Source: Limnoperna fortunei (lineage: Eukaryota; Mollusca; Bivalvia; Mytilida; Modiolidae). From it: a DNA stretch of 64,000 bases. Position 1 is the stretch's first letter. Each line of letters starts with the position of its first letter. The DNA is taken from assembly GCA_944474755.1 (NCBI GenBank), contig OX104116.1, positions 3,393,494 through 3,457,493 of the forward strand, read 5' to 3'. The notes beneath the pieces are model-generated. The model saw nothing but the letters and a program-made list of their open reading frames with translations, ran no database searches and was not told the DNA's origin. A program made the translations under genes and the position numbers. Shown piece by piece: positions 51,665 to 63,494 of the stretch.

Positions 51665-51765
51665 TTCTTTTTTCCCGTTCTAGTGATGTTTTCTTCTTTT
51701 TCTAGACGTCTAGATTGTTGTTCCTGCTTCTTTTGTCTGGCAGTACATGTATCTGTTAATAGCAT
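51665..51765 (-). pseudogene. Relic exon resembling exon 4 of the BEN gene
   Basis: After TTTTTTTCAG the minus strand reads MLLTDTCTARQKKQEQQSRR then LEKEEN and ends at a phase-2 donor (AA|GTATGT). Exon 4 of the BEN gene contains LLLTDTSFSLTQTKQ, later RRLEK, and ends at a phase-2 donor of the same form (AA|GTATGT). The shared TTAACAGATACAT at DNA level and identical splice phase suggest homology. Continuation to other exons is not convincing, so it is called a relic. Confidence 0.4.
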
Positions 51766-51953
51766 CTGAAAAAAAAATAACAAATTCATTTGCAAGTACT
51801 CTAAATCCTCTTCAATTTTAGTAGTTTCTTTTTACAATCTGAACATTAGAAAATGACAGATATTGCATATAAAAGTCATTATTATTCAAACAGTTATGAC
51901 ACTAACCCCTTCATCTTACCCCCCCCCCCCCCCCCCCAAACCACACACAGAAG

Positions 51954-54052
51954 CAAGTCAAGTCAAGTCAAGTAATATTTATTTATAAGTCGGTACAAGT
52001 TACAAACAAATAACACAAGCTCTAATGAGCTTTTAAAACCGACATTGCATTACAAACATTACACACATATATAATAATGACATATTGAACAAACAATAAA
52101 TAAAAAGACAGCACTACATTGAAGCACATGCGGAGGACATACACAGCAAAGCAGTACATTTATAAATAAGCACATGCAAAAATGCATTTGCGTATATAGC
52201 ATCCTATTTAAGCAGACACACATACATAGACATAATATTAAGACACATAAAGCTAATAAAAGAACAGATTTCATGCAAACATATAAAACAAGACAAAAAC
52301 ATAAAAAAGCATTAAAATATTAAAAAATATATGGATGACCCACCAGTTATGACCTAGTTCAAAAGGTAACTTTTGCTATTTGCAAAAACTGCATTTACAT
52401 ACATCCCCTTCCCACTTGCCAATGAGACCCTTAAAATGTTCCAAAGACATTCCCTCCCTAAATTACTGTGGTAGATTATTCCATAATTTTGGAGCAGCAT
52501 ACCGAATTGAGTGTAGGCCATATCTGGTGGTTCTTACCCTAGGTTGTTCCACTGTATTTGTATATCTGAAAGAATATAAATTTGCTTTAGGTTTTATTAG
52601 ATCCTTTAAATATGCTGGTGAATTTCCATTAATGATTTTATAGGTTTGTATGGCTAGTGATCTTAAGCGCCTGATTTTCAATTGTGGCAAGTTGGATCTA
52701 GATAATAATTGTTCATATGTTGATGTTACATCATTATAAATAAATCGTAGAGCTCTTTCTTGTATATATTCAATGTGCTTAGTGCTTGATTCACCACAAA
52801 AATGCCATACTAGTGGACAGTAATTAAAATTAGATAAAATAAAAGAGTAATATATGGTCAATCTGCCTAGTCTATTCAGATGAGTTCCAATCCTTTTCAA
52901 TACATTAAGCTGCTGAGATGCTTTTTTGCAAATTTTTGAAACATGAGATTTGAAGTTTAGACAGAAATCAAAAGTAACTCCCAGCAGTTTTACTTCTTCA
53001 TCACATTTAATAATATTACCATCCAAATCAAAAGATATATCTTTATCAAAGGTCTTCTTTCCAATGGATATGGCTTGGAACTTATCAGGATTAGCCTGCA
53101 TTTGATTGTTACAAAACCAGTTTATAAGTATTTTGCTTTCAGTTTCAAGTGTTTTAACAAGATTTTCAACATTATCGTCAGAGTATGACAAGGTGTTGTC
53201 GTCTGCATAGTTGTATAGAGAACCCTTTTCAATATGGTTAAAAATATCGTTAATAAAAATATTAAAAAGCAGAGGACCTAAAATTGATCCCTGCGGGACA
53301 CCTTTATACAAAGACAAAAAAGAACTATAGGTTGATCCAATTTTAACACATTGTTTTCTATTATATAAGTAGCTTTTGAAAAGTTCGAGTGCACCGTCAG
53401 AAACACCATATGATTTAATTTTTAACAACAAAAGATTATGTGGCAAACAATCAAAAGCTTTTGATAAATCCATCAAAATGGCAGCAATAAACTTATTATT
53501 ATCCAATTCATGTCTCCAATCTTCCAAAATCTTAATTAATGTATCTTGGCAACTATAGCCCTCTCTAAAAGCAGACAAATAAACATTGTAAAAGTTTTCA
53601 AAAAAATCATTAACTTGAACATACATTGCCCTTTCAAAAAATTTTGAGATTGCTGGTAAGACACTCACAGGTCTATAATTACCTTTTGTTAATACACTAT
53701 TCTTTTTGTGCACTGGTACAACTTGTGCAACCTTTAACTTATCTGGAAAAATAGAGGTAGACATACTCATATTTATCATATTTGTAATTGGTAGAACAAC
53801 GGCTGGCTTTGCCAGTTTCAAAATCTTTGGAGACACCTGATCAAAACCAGTGGCTTTCTTTATACCTAATTTACATATCTGCTTTTCTACAAAAGTCTCT
53901 TCTATTGGTTTAAAACAAAAATTTTCCACATTTTTACCTTCACATATTTCTTGTATTTTTACAATGCTTGGATGATTTTCATCTACATCTACAGAGTTTG
54001 AACCAATATCCTTTGCTACATTAATGAAATTTTTTTTTTTTTTATACTGCAA
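51954..54052 (-). pseudogene. 5'-truncated CR1/L2-like LINE with near-intact reverse transcriptase
   Basis: One minus-strand frame of 529 codons (54052-52463) contains ATGFDQVSPKILK, NYRPVSVLPAISK, AAILMDLSKAFDCLPHNLL, KGVPQGSILGPLLFNIFIND, YADDNTLSYSDD and LLGVTFDFCLNFKSHV, the standard order of a Jockey/CR1-group reverse transcriptase. A TAA after LWNNLPQ is followed in the same frame by about 30 codons ending CKCSFCK, the expected C terminus. The 3' untranslated part ends in (ACTTG)n at 51954-51972, a simple-repeat end typical of CR1/L2-type elements. The endonuclease is missing: upstream of 54052 the sequence is unrelated AT-rich DNA. Inserted in the second CACTA-type candidate. Confidence 0.85.
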
Positions 54053-54314
54053 AAATATTATTTTTATATTTTTATTTAAATATTGTACTTAAAATTGTAC
54101 TTATATTTTCTTATTATATAGATAGAGATGAAATATCGAATTTTCCGAGTGACAGAAATCACAGTAAATCACATGTGAAAATTATCGTTTATTTTCACTC
54201 TCCGGTTTTTGTCCGCTGTTGGTTTTGTACTATACAGATATTCATCCGCCGTTCATAAAATTTAGGATTAAGCATTAAAATTTTACGAAAACAATTTTGA
54301 TCTATATAATAAAT

Positions 54315-54484
54315 AGGATAATCAATTGGGCATCGTGAATATCCAAAATATGATCACTCGTGCCGCATAAAGCATCAGATTGAACTCATGCGCGGAACAA
54401 GTTCCACGCACTCGTTTAATCAGATACGTTATGCGGCACTCGTGATCATATTTTGGATATTCACTCCGCCCAATTAATTATCCT
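54315..54484. mobile_element. Foldback MITE, 170 bp
   Basis: The left arm (AGGATAATCAATTGGGCAT, then GTGAATATCCAAAATATGAT) and the right arm are near-perfect reverse complements over about 55 bp around a GC-richer centre with CGCGGAACAAGTTCCACGC. Confidence 0.65.
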
Positions 54485-55356
54485 ATAAATACTTCCGCCC
54501 CAACATTACTAATTTAACCAACATGATTCCCAAAAAAAAAAAATCATCCTACGAGTACCTTCCTATTTTATAATTCTATGTAACCGGAAACAAACATATT
54601 TTTTTGTTTGGCCTAACATTAAAGATAAAGTAATAAACACATTTTACAAGTTTTGAAGTTATTTTAAAAAATAACAATTTTAAACTCTAGGTACAATATA
54701 ATGTATCTACTGAATCACCAAAATATCAATGAGGTTGTAGTATTTGCATAAACTTATCATCTTAAAAAAACATCGTCAAAAGGCTATATATGTAAAGTAT
54801 TATATATTTTACTGTGGGGAAACAACCCAGAGCGAACAGTTATCTGGTTGAAACATAAGTCAGGGGCTAACTGACTTGATACCGCTTTAAGGTACTAAAA
54901 TTGTGATACAAAGATACAAATCTGTCAAAAGGGCATCATTTTATTCATCAATACATAATTTACATTCTTGTGGCTTGATATACATTAATACTCTGTATAC
55001 ATGTAGGACAAAATATAAAGTAATCAAAGAAATGGGCCAACATATGCTTATTAATTTATAAAATTTAATGACTAAATATATTTATACAATGTAAATGCCT
55101 AGTGTTATGATACCATTTTATGTATCGTTCATTTGGACTGCTTCTCATTATCGACGAATATAGTTCTCCAATATAAACCGTGTATTTCTTTGAATATTAT
55201 TTATATATTGTGTTTTTTTTGTAGGTAAATATTGCTACCTAAACCTTAGCAGATTTTCGTATGAAAGTACACAATCATCAATACATGTATAACTGAACCA
55301 TTGAAGCTCAGCTATGGAGATGTGTTTACTATAATTCATAATTTTGTGGTTTGCAG
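54485..55356. other. AT-rich DNA without recognised features
   Basis: No gene or repeat recognised between the MITE and the possible small gene that follows. Confidence 0.45.
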
Positions 55357-55381
55357 CAGGGCAAGAAATTGCTTCGACAAG

Positions 55382-56932
55382 ATGTCTAAATACAGATTCA
55401 TTGAAGGAATGGTAAGCCACAATAAATTATCAGCTTATTAAAATAATAACTTCTGCCGAGTCTTACAAATATTATTATCTCTGTGTTAAACATGTTTGAC
55501 TCCTACTCAGTTATTGATCCAGGAGCATTCATCTGATGAGATTTACAAAGGAGGTAGGGGGGTGGTGTTGTAATAAAACTAATAGAAGTTGTGTTATATT
55601 TTGTAACATAATTTACATAAATTCCATTGAATAACCCAAATATTATACTACGCCGGGTAATAAAGCCCCGCCTACTCCTATGTATTTATTGGGGGGGGGG
55701 GGGGCGAAGCTGGAGTACCTGCAGCAACCCCCGACCTTCAGTAGGAAAACTGGCAATCCTTGTACAATTAATATTGAAGTCTATTACACCCTACCCGCAG
55801 TTTGACTCGAACCAGCAACCTCAGTGTTGACAGGCCATATGATCAATAGTAGACGAACTACCTTAACCACTCGTCTACCGAGGCCTCTGATACCTGAATG
55901 GGGGTAAATGTATCGTGCTTTCATGCCAGACACAGCTGTTCATACTAGTAGGATATGTTGCTTAGTTTAGTTTTAGTTTTTACTTTTCATAAGTACTTAT
56001 TTTAATTTTTACATGTAATTTTACAAAGGAGTTTACAAGAATGAGGAAAGAAATGGTTAAAGCAAAAAGAGTAAGGGGACACAAAGCAAAGAATCAAAAG
56101 CAGGTTAAATTTTAATTGAATTTACATGTATGTTCTACTTCCTGTATTAAAATGTTTCTGCCCTAAATTACTGGGTAGATATAAAGATCAAAAGTTTGAA
56201 TTGTGTGTGGTTTTTTATCTCCCAAAATCTGGTAACAGAATAAATAATGGAAACCTGTACCAGAACTTGGCTGTCATACATCTGATGAAGTAGAGAAATA
56301 AAACAACAATAGTGATTTTTGTGTGCCGGTCATTTGGGCCGTCACATGGGATAAAAATATTGGACCTAGTCATATTTTGGCAGACCGTACCGAGGATTTT
56401 CGCCGACTGTGGTATGACACTGTCACTTGGAAATTTTGCAGTTTGAATTTTGTTTGTTTTGTTTGTTTGGTGGTGTTTAACGCCACTTTCAGCTATATCA
56501 TGGCGTCTAGTTTTTATTGGGGGAGGAAGCCGGAGAACCCGGAGAAAACCCCCGACCTTCGGTAGGAAAACTGGCACTCCTTGTCAATTAAGATTGGAGT
56601 CGAGTACACCCTGCCTGCAGTGAGAATCGAACCCGCAATCTCAGTGTTGACAGACCACGTGATCAATAGTAGACGAACTACCTTGTCCACTCGGCCACCG
56701 AGGCCCCGTTTGAATTTTGACATGTCAAACTTGTTTACTAGGTTTCAGTCAATTTTAATACAAATTTTACTTGTATGGTATACAGTCACTTCAAAATATA
56801 TGCCATCAAAAATCATTTTTTGGTCCAACTTTAAACACATTATGATATCATTTTTCTGTTGGTTTTAGTTATAAAATATTTTGATTGTTTCAATTTTGCA
56901 TTCCATTTCAGGTACAGAAAAACAAATCATAA
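55382..56932 (+). CDS. Possible small basic protein, three short exons
   Basis: Three plus-strand blocks join in phase 0: 55382-55411 (MSKYRFIEGM, donor GTAAGC), 56029-56103 (EFTRMRKEMVKAKRVRGHKA and KNQKQ, after TTTTACAAAG) and 56912-56932 (VQKNKS and stop, after TTCCATTTCAG). The product would be 41 residues and strongly basic. There is no family match; the second donor (GTTAAA) is weak and a SINE lies in each intron. It may be a remnant of a larger gene of the second element, or chance. Confidence 0.22.
55690..55890 (-). mobile_element. tRNA-derived SINE copy 2
   Basis: On the minus strand it starts GAGGCCTCGGTAGACGAGTG, with GGTTAAGG and, about 45 bp on, GGTTCGAGTCA as A- and B-box regions. 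The body contains TGCCAGTTTTCCTACTGAAG and ends before a G run (55691-55704 on the plus strand). Same family and orientation as copies at 56510-56706 and 16810-16955. Confidence 0.65.
56510..56706 (-). mobile_element. tRNA-derived SINE copy 3
   Basis: The minus strand starts GGGGCCTCGGTGGCCGAGTG and has GGGTTCGATTCTC as B box. The body matches copy 2 through TGCCAGTTTTCCTACCGAAG and a TTCTCCGGGTTCTCC stretch to CCCCCAATAAAAA. The ends of the two neighbouring copies define a unit of about 195 bp. Confidence 0.65.
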
Positions 56933-57304
56933 TTGAACTTGAAGTGGCCACCAAGTGTATAGAACATTTAGAGAAGAAATAGTTGTTCCTAGTGAAAATA
57001 ATCAATATCTTAAAGAAAGAGACTTCGTTTTCAAACATGGTAAAATACCAGAGAAGTGCAAGATTCTTGCAAAGGAAATATAAGCAAATTAATGATTGAA
57101 TGTGAAGTTTGTAGGCACTGAATTGAAATTCTCTAGTTGTCAACAATATGTACTAGTTATAGAATAGTTAAAATATCATTACAGTATTAGGAAAATATTA
57201 AACAATAGTTGATTAGTTTGGAGGAATATTTTTTCTGATGCTCTTGTTCTTATTGCAAGAATGAAGTTACAATGACACGCTTAATTTATTGGTAAATGAG
57301 CTGC

Positions 57305-57712
57305 AATACCTAGAAGAAAGCGTGCACACTAAGCTTCTGTTTTTTAATGGGAGTGTGCACACAATTCTGTGAAGCCGCTGCCCTTGGGGAGAAAGCATGC
57401 ACACAAACTAGTGAAGCCGCTACTCCTTGCATTGGGAGAAAGCGTGCACACAAACCAGTGAAGCTGCTACTCCTTGCTTTGGGCAAAAGCGTGCACACAA
57501 ACAAGTGAAGCCGCTACTCCTTGCATTGGGAGAAAGCATGCACCCAAACCAGTGAGCCCCTAATCCCTTGCTTTGGAAAAAAGTGTGCACACGAACCAGT
57601 GAAGCCGATACTCCTTGCATTGGGAGAAAGCGTGCACACGAATCAGTGAAGCCGCTACTCATTGCATTGGGAGAAAAGGTGTACACAAACCAGTGAAGCC
57701 GCTTCTCTTAGA
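57305..57712 (+). repeat. 47-bp minisatellite, about eight copies
   Basis: Unit blocks are GGGAGAAAGCGTGCACACAA, ACCAGTGAAGCCGC and TACTCCTTGCATT. Successive units start at 57434, 57481 and 57528. The period is not a multiple of three and the open stretches on the minus strand change frame between units, so it is not coding. The array is GC-richer than its surroundings. Confidence 0.85.
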
Positions 57713-59195
57713 TTACACAGTTTATACACCAAGCAAATCTGAGCAAGCCATTGTGTTAGATATTAATACAAAAATGGTATTTAGAATGCAACATGAAATG
57801 AAAAAGTTATTTCTGACAGACAAGTCCATAAGCATTTATTAGAATGCAATATAAGAGTTTGCGACATTAATTTATTGACTGATGATGCGCCCATTAGTTA
57901 CATAGTTAAAATCAAAATGACATTAGTTTTGAAAAACTGAAATTTTATTTTGGTCATATGAGAAAATTATATTCTATCACAATTGTATAACAATTTAGAA
58001 GGTACTGAAGCCTGTTTTGAGGCAAATTCAGGTTAGGATGACTTAAATGAAGACAACATTAACAAAAATTTAGAATTTGAGTAAGAAATAGGGAAGCAAA
58101 CATACTGGTTTTGTGGCATTATGGCAGTATATTTAATATACTTCTGATGCTGCTGCGACCTTTTGAAAATTATATAGGCATTTTTAAGTTGCTGTCTTTT
58201 TAAATCGTGTGTGTATTCCAAAGATGAGAGGACTTACTCTGAAAACATATACCAGTTATCAAAACATTTAAAGAGGAATGCTAGGATTCAAGCAATATGT
58301 AGTTTGTATTAGATGTTAAGTTTTGTATGAATTCGGTCATTGTTTTCGTGTAGTTAAATGTTTAATTTCGTAACCATTTTCTTTCTCATCTTGGACAAAT
58401 TTGTGATCAACCCCTTCTAAAGCAAATTAATAACGAGTTTTACATTTTCTGTTTTCATATATATATATGTTAGATTTTTTCTTATAAATGTAATATTTAA
58501 GCTCTTTAAAGATTCTTAGATCAAGTCAAGTTACAATAGTATAGTGCTGTATTTTTTTAGTATGCAGAGATATTTGCTGCTTGTAATTTGTTATAAATAT
58601 AATTTAATGCTGCATTGTGGTATGTTTGTAAGGAAGTATTTTCTCATTAATGTCAAGTGTACACAAATAAAATTTATGTGGAAAGGAAAGAAAAGAAATG
58701 CACAAAAAAAACCGAAGAAATATATAGTGACAACTAACTTCTGAACTATCTTTGTAGACACTGTTAAAAATAGTATAATAGTATGATGTGGTGTTTATTT
58801 TGCATATTTTTAAATACTTACATATATAGTGTAATGTTCTTATTACAAATGCTTCTAATTAATAAATGTTAACATAAATTTTCTGTTGGTTTTTATCATT
58901 CTTAAGATAGATATTAAAGGTCCAATTTAAAGGTGTCATTTAAATCACAGGAGCGTTTTTAAGTTCAAAATTATACGCCTGAAATTCATGACATTGCTCA
59001 ATATTGTATGACACTGAATTTCTCATTAGTTTAACATTACAGTATTGTTTGAAGATTTTGGAATTGAGATCAATATTGATACAATACTGTACCACTACTA
59101 GGAAAGATAAAAATATCAAAGTTTTGTATTATTTATTTGATATTGCAGCAAAATGTCATTAAACTGTCAACACCAACAATATAAAAAATTCTTCA
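57713..59195. other. AT-rich DNA, nothing recognised
   Basis: No gene or repeat recognised on either strand inside the second CACTA-type candidate. Confidence 0.45.
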
Positions 59196-59670
59196 CATTT
59201 TAAATTAATATGATCAAATGTCACATATGACTATTCATCCACCTTCATTATAAACTAAATGTCCATATAACATGTCGTTGTAGATGATTTGTGGTGGACT
59301 TGTTGAAATGTCATGGGTGACCTTTCATCCACCTGTCAGTATTAACAAAATTTCTGAGATTACATATCGTTCCTTTTTTATTAGGAACAAATGTCGCAGA
59401 TGACCTGTCGTCCACCTGTCAGTGTACACAAAATGTCCCAGTAAATATATTGTTCACCTTTCAGTTTGAACGAAATTTCAAAGATGACCTGTCATTCATC
59501 TTTTAATTTTAATGAAAGATCAAATATTGTCTGTCGTTCACATTTCTCAAATACAAAAGGTCAAAGGTTGCCTTTTCTACCACAAAATTTAACAAAATAT
59601 GGACTTCGGAGATAGGTGAACTTTTGATAATATTTTGGGCTTGACAAAATGTGAACAAAAGACGATTTTT
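59196..59670. repeat. Right subterminal region of the second element
   Basis: Imperfect tandem blocks (GATGACCTGTCGTCCACCTG, CACAAAATGTC, TTCAGT) of about 60-65 bp grade into CAAAAGGT/CTTTTG words close to the terminus. It mirrors the word usage of the left end. Confidence 0.5.
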
Positions 59671-59820
59671 CGTGCAGTGGATGTTCAAAGACTTTAGGAT
59701 AAAACATACATGTTTAAAAGGTTTTAGGTACTAATAGAAAAATTTCATGTGTGTTTATAAAATTTGGAGAGTGTTCAAATAAATCATATTTATTTGTACA
59801 ACCTGAATATTGTAGATTTA

Positions 59821-62800
59821 CATACTTCTTCTTCTTCTGTTTGTATTTTCCTCCAATTCTGGAGCACCAAGATATTGAAATCTTGTAATATAAGTATCCT
59901 ACAACTGGCTAATTTATATACATCAAGAAAAAAATAAATACAATATTGTCCTCTTATCCTTAATTTCTGAATGAATAATTTCAAAAATATATACAAGGGG
60001 AGATCATCTTGTAGCCATCTCAACAAAATATGTACAATATGTCGATATTGAGAATGTTTAATAGAATCTTACTAGCATTAACCGTATGGAAAGTCACAAA
60101 TGTTCATATCAACAATTACATCTATTTGGATAGCAGTATTTTGCGTTTAACATATAGTTGATGACAAAGCTCAGTAGTCATTCTAGAGATTGAAGTAATA
60201 TGACTCTGGCTGAGGAAAGGTTGGAAGGCTGAACAGTCTAGTATGAGTTTCATTAACTTGTCTTCATCGGAAAACAACTGTTTATACATCTTATTTCCTA
60301 GTGCTAACATAGTGAACTGTTTTATGTTCATAACAAATTTCTGTCGAACAAGTAGAGAGCTGAACATCTAAGTAAAACATGTTGAAGATCTTCTTCCTTC
60401 TCAGTACAGAGTTGACAAGTAGCATTAGTTTGAGATGAAAACTTTATATGTAGTGATTCGGTCATAAAAGTTCAAGTTAACATACGGACTTTGGTAATAC
60501 CCTTTCGAACCTCAGAAACTGTTGATTTTAGAGATTTCCAGGCTGCATGAGTTTCTCCAATTTTGACACTATTTCTTGCTATATATTTTAAGGAGGGTTT
60601 ACTTTCTAACTCAGTCCTTAGTAGTTTTGTCCATCTATCTTCAATAGCAGTCCTAAACTGGTACTTAAAGTTAGGTTTAGTGTAACTCCTGTTACGAAGG
60701 TTGGTAATATTAGGACGATCATAGGTTGTCAAGATTTCAGTAGTTCTACCAAAGAAGCTATCATAGTTGTCATGGTGTAGTGCTGTTTGTCTAACCAATA
60801 TTTCTTGGATTGTTGGGTTTTCAGAGTTAATAATATTGAACAGTAAACTATGTCTTTTGTGAAGTTCTGCTTCAATAGGTAAAGCACCAATCAATAAATA
60901 TACTGCACAACATGGCGTTCGTGGTGGAAGTGACTGTATACGGCGTAGAGTTTCTAAGTGGAACTTCCTGAGTAACATCAGCTGGGAATGTCTAAGAGGT
61001 AGAATTTCTAACCCATATAACAGTTTGGGAAGAATGTAGGCTTTATAGATTACATATGAAGTAGCAGGATTAAGTCCATTAGTTCCATGAAGACCAGTTT
61101 TAAGCAAAGCATACATAGTTCTTCTAGCTATACTGATTCTATCTTCAATATTACTTCTATTTTCATTGATTTCTGATCTTATCAATCCTAGATGGAGAGT
61201 TTGATTCGACGGTAAATATCATCATCCCCTAGTTTCCACGAAAGAGATGACTTGTATATTTTTGATCTAGTAAATGCTATTGCTTTTGTCTTGGTTGGGT
61301 GAATGGAGATTCGATCTCTTCTCGAGGGTCTGTGTAATGTAGACAGCATAAACTGTAGTTCATCAGGGTTGTTCGATAGTAAGGCAATGTCGTCAGCAAC
61401 AGTTGGACAACCCACAAAGATATTACCAATTGATTATCCAAGTCTAGATTTGTGAAGCTCTTGTAGAAGCTGGTTGTTGTATATTTTGTATAATATAGGA
61501 GACAGGATTCCTCATTGGCGTACTCCTTGTTGTATCACGAAAGGTTCACTTAAACCATTTGACCATTTTATCTTTGAAGTCATATCAGAATATATGTTGT
61601 TGATAATGGACCACAACTTGGGATGTATACCAGTGTCATAAAGTTTGTCTAACAAGATTACATGGCTCACCACATCGAATGCCTTCTGACTGTCAACTGT
61701 TACCATAAGCAGTGGAGGTAAACCCAGAGTTTGACATTCAACCTTAGCTTCGGATATCAAAAGGGCTGAAAGTAGAATTGGAACTCCTTTTGTAAAGCCA
61801 AACTGCATCGGACTTTCTAGTCTTGGTCGTATAACATACTCAAAGAGTTTTGTAAGAATTGGGGTAACTGTAATACCTCTGTAGTTGTCCAAAACTGCAG
61901 GATCTTTTGACTTCTTTAATACGGGTGTCAGTACTCCAGATTTTAGCATTACTGGGAAAGAACCACTTTGGAGAATATTATTAAAACATTCAGTTATTAC
62001 AGGAACAAGGAGGTTTTCTGAAGCTTTTAGTTGTTCTGCACGTATCCCAAATTCATCAGCTGCTTTTCCTGTATGTAGTTGATTGATGGCCTTCATTACC
62101 TCATTTGTTGAGATCTGGTTAACTTCACTAGTATTCTGTTGATAAAGACTGTTTATAAGATTGTTCCTCACATTACAAAGTTCTAGGTAGCCTTCATCAT
62201 AACCACTGTCTTTGGGGATGGCTAAGTTTTCAAAATATCTAAGAAAACATTGTCTTTGATCGTCAGGGTCGAAAAATTCTACATTGTCTTTGATGATACT
62301 AGATGACTGACTATTGGAAGACCCACGGTTTCTGCGAATAAGTCGATGAAATAACTCTGTTGAGGGATTTTCCATAATAGCCTGATAGAGATTTTGCCTA
62401 TCTTGAGACTGCTCTTTACGGAACTGACATCTAAGGTTTCTTTGACATGGAGTTTTTGCTTCCCTGAGGGGACCATTTGGTTTCCCTTTACTAATCCATT
62501 CTCTATATGCTTTCCGACTCAATTAGTTGTTTTGCTTCAGGGGATGCTTTCCACTTGGGTCCCTTTAATTTTATCACTTTTCTAGGGGTTGAAACTTTAG
62601 TTGCAGAGTTTAAAATCTTCATTACTTCTTCAAGACAGTGTTCATCAGTCATATCTTCTTTAACGTTACCAAGTTTTACTAAATTTTGCAGTAGGTATTC
62701 CTGGAATTTTTGTTTGTTAAGTTTCTCCCACTGGTATTTCCAGACAGCACCCGAGTTTTTGGACTTACACCCAGACTTTTCTCTCGCTACTAGTAACTTA

Positions 62801-63492
62801 GTTGAAACTATGTGGTGACTGGAAGTATTAATTGCATTTCCACTGTGGATCTTATAATCAGATATCAGGTTTGGCTTGTTTGAAAGTATATAGTCTTTTT
62901 GAGAGCTACCATTTCCAGAATGTTGATAGAAAGTCATTGTGTCTTACTTTTGACAGAATAATTGTTGCTCATTGACAAACTTTTGCAATAGCACATCATG
63001 TTTATTCTCGATTCTAGAGTGTAACAGAGTTCCGTTCAGGTCACCCGCAATAACAATGTCATAGTCTTTGCTATATTTATCAATGATAAAATCTAAAACA
63101 TCAAGACAATCAGCATATTCTATATAAGAGTTCACAGCTGAATTATTGGTAGGCATATATACACAGATCAGACAAATACGTGGTTCTGTCTTAATCAAAA
63201 CAGGTAGGATTCTTTCATTTCCTTCTTCAGACTTTATTACTTTTCCAGCCAAATTTTCATCTATTGCAATTGCAACACCTCCTTTTCCTCTTACTAGACA
63301 GTGTCCATCAATTGGATCAAGAGAGTCAGAGCATCTAACATAAGAAGTTTAATTTGGAAAAAATTTGACGAAGTCCGATTTCTGATAGTCAAAAAAACAA
63401 TGTTCTTGTATACAGATGATATCGAATTCAGAGTTAATGTGGGATGCACATGAGGCGTTTGAAGAAAGACCCTCTATGTTACAGGTTACCAT
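59821..63492 (-). pseudogene. APE-type LINE ORF2 relic
   Basis: ORF2 starts at 63492, two bases after the ORF1 stop. The endonuclease shows MVTCNIEGLSSN, DIICIQEHCFF, CVYMPTNNSA, IAGDLNGTLL, SSQKDYIL and SSHHIVSTKL. Reverse transcriptase motifs follow: NYRGITVTPILTK, VTVDSQKAFDVVSH, QQGVRQ-stop-GILSPILY and PTVADDIALL. The C-terminal domain has LYGLEILPLRHSQL and a CCHC knuckle (CQLC...H...C, about 60437-60384). Breaks: TAA at 63349 and 62945, a frameshift near 62515, TGA near 61510, TAA near 61435, a frameshift near 61190 and TGA near 60472. The 3' end is (GAA)n at about 59823-59840, as in the LINE at 27560-30470, to which it is related. Confidence 0.88.
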
Positions 63493-63494
63493 TT

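Larger units (their letters stand above)
49552..59679. mobile_element. Candidate second CACTA-type element, about 10.1 kb
   Basis: The termini are CACTGCACGAAA at 49552 and TTTCGTGCAGTG ending at 59679, a perfect 12-bp inverted repeat with the CACTG start typical of CACTA elements. GAT precedes the left end and follows the right end, a 3-bp target duplication as expected for this superfamily. Subterminal regions at both ends are dense in CAAAAG/CTTTTG words. No intact transposase was found. The interior holds a CR1/L2-like LINE, two SINEs, a MITE, a minisatellite and a relic exon resembling the BEN gene. It is probably a non-autonomous or decayed copy enlarged by insertions. Confidence 0.55.

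Noticed and set aside
51921..51937. Homopolymer C/G runs (also near 39147, 40831, 45681 and 55691)
   Set aside because: Ordinary homopolymer tracts, possibly with length errors; the one at 40831 matters only because it breaks a frame.
52059..52274. Cysteine-rich 71-codon minus-strand open stretch
   Set aside because: It lies in the 3' untranslated part of the CR1/L2-like LINE.
57310..57686. Cysteine-rich repeated open stretches on the minus strand
   Set aside because: They come from the 47-bp minisatellite; the period is not a multiple of three and the repeat changes frame.
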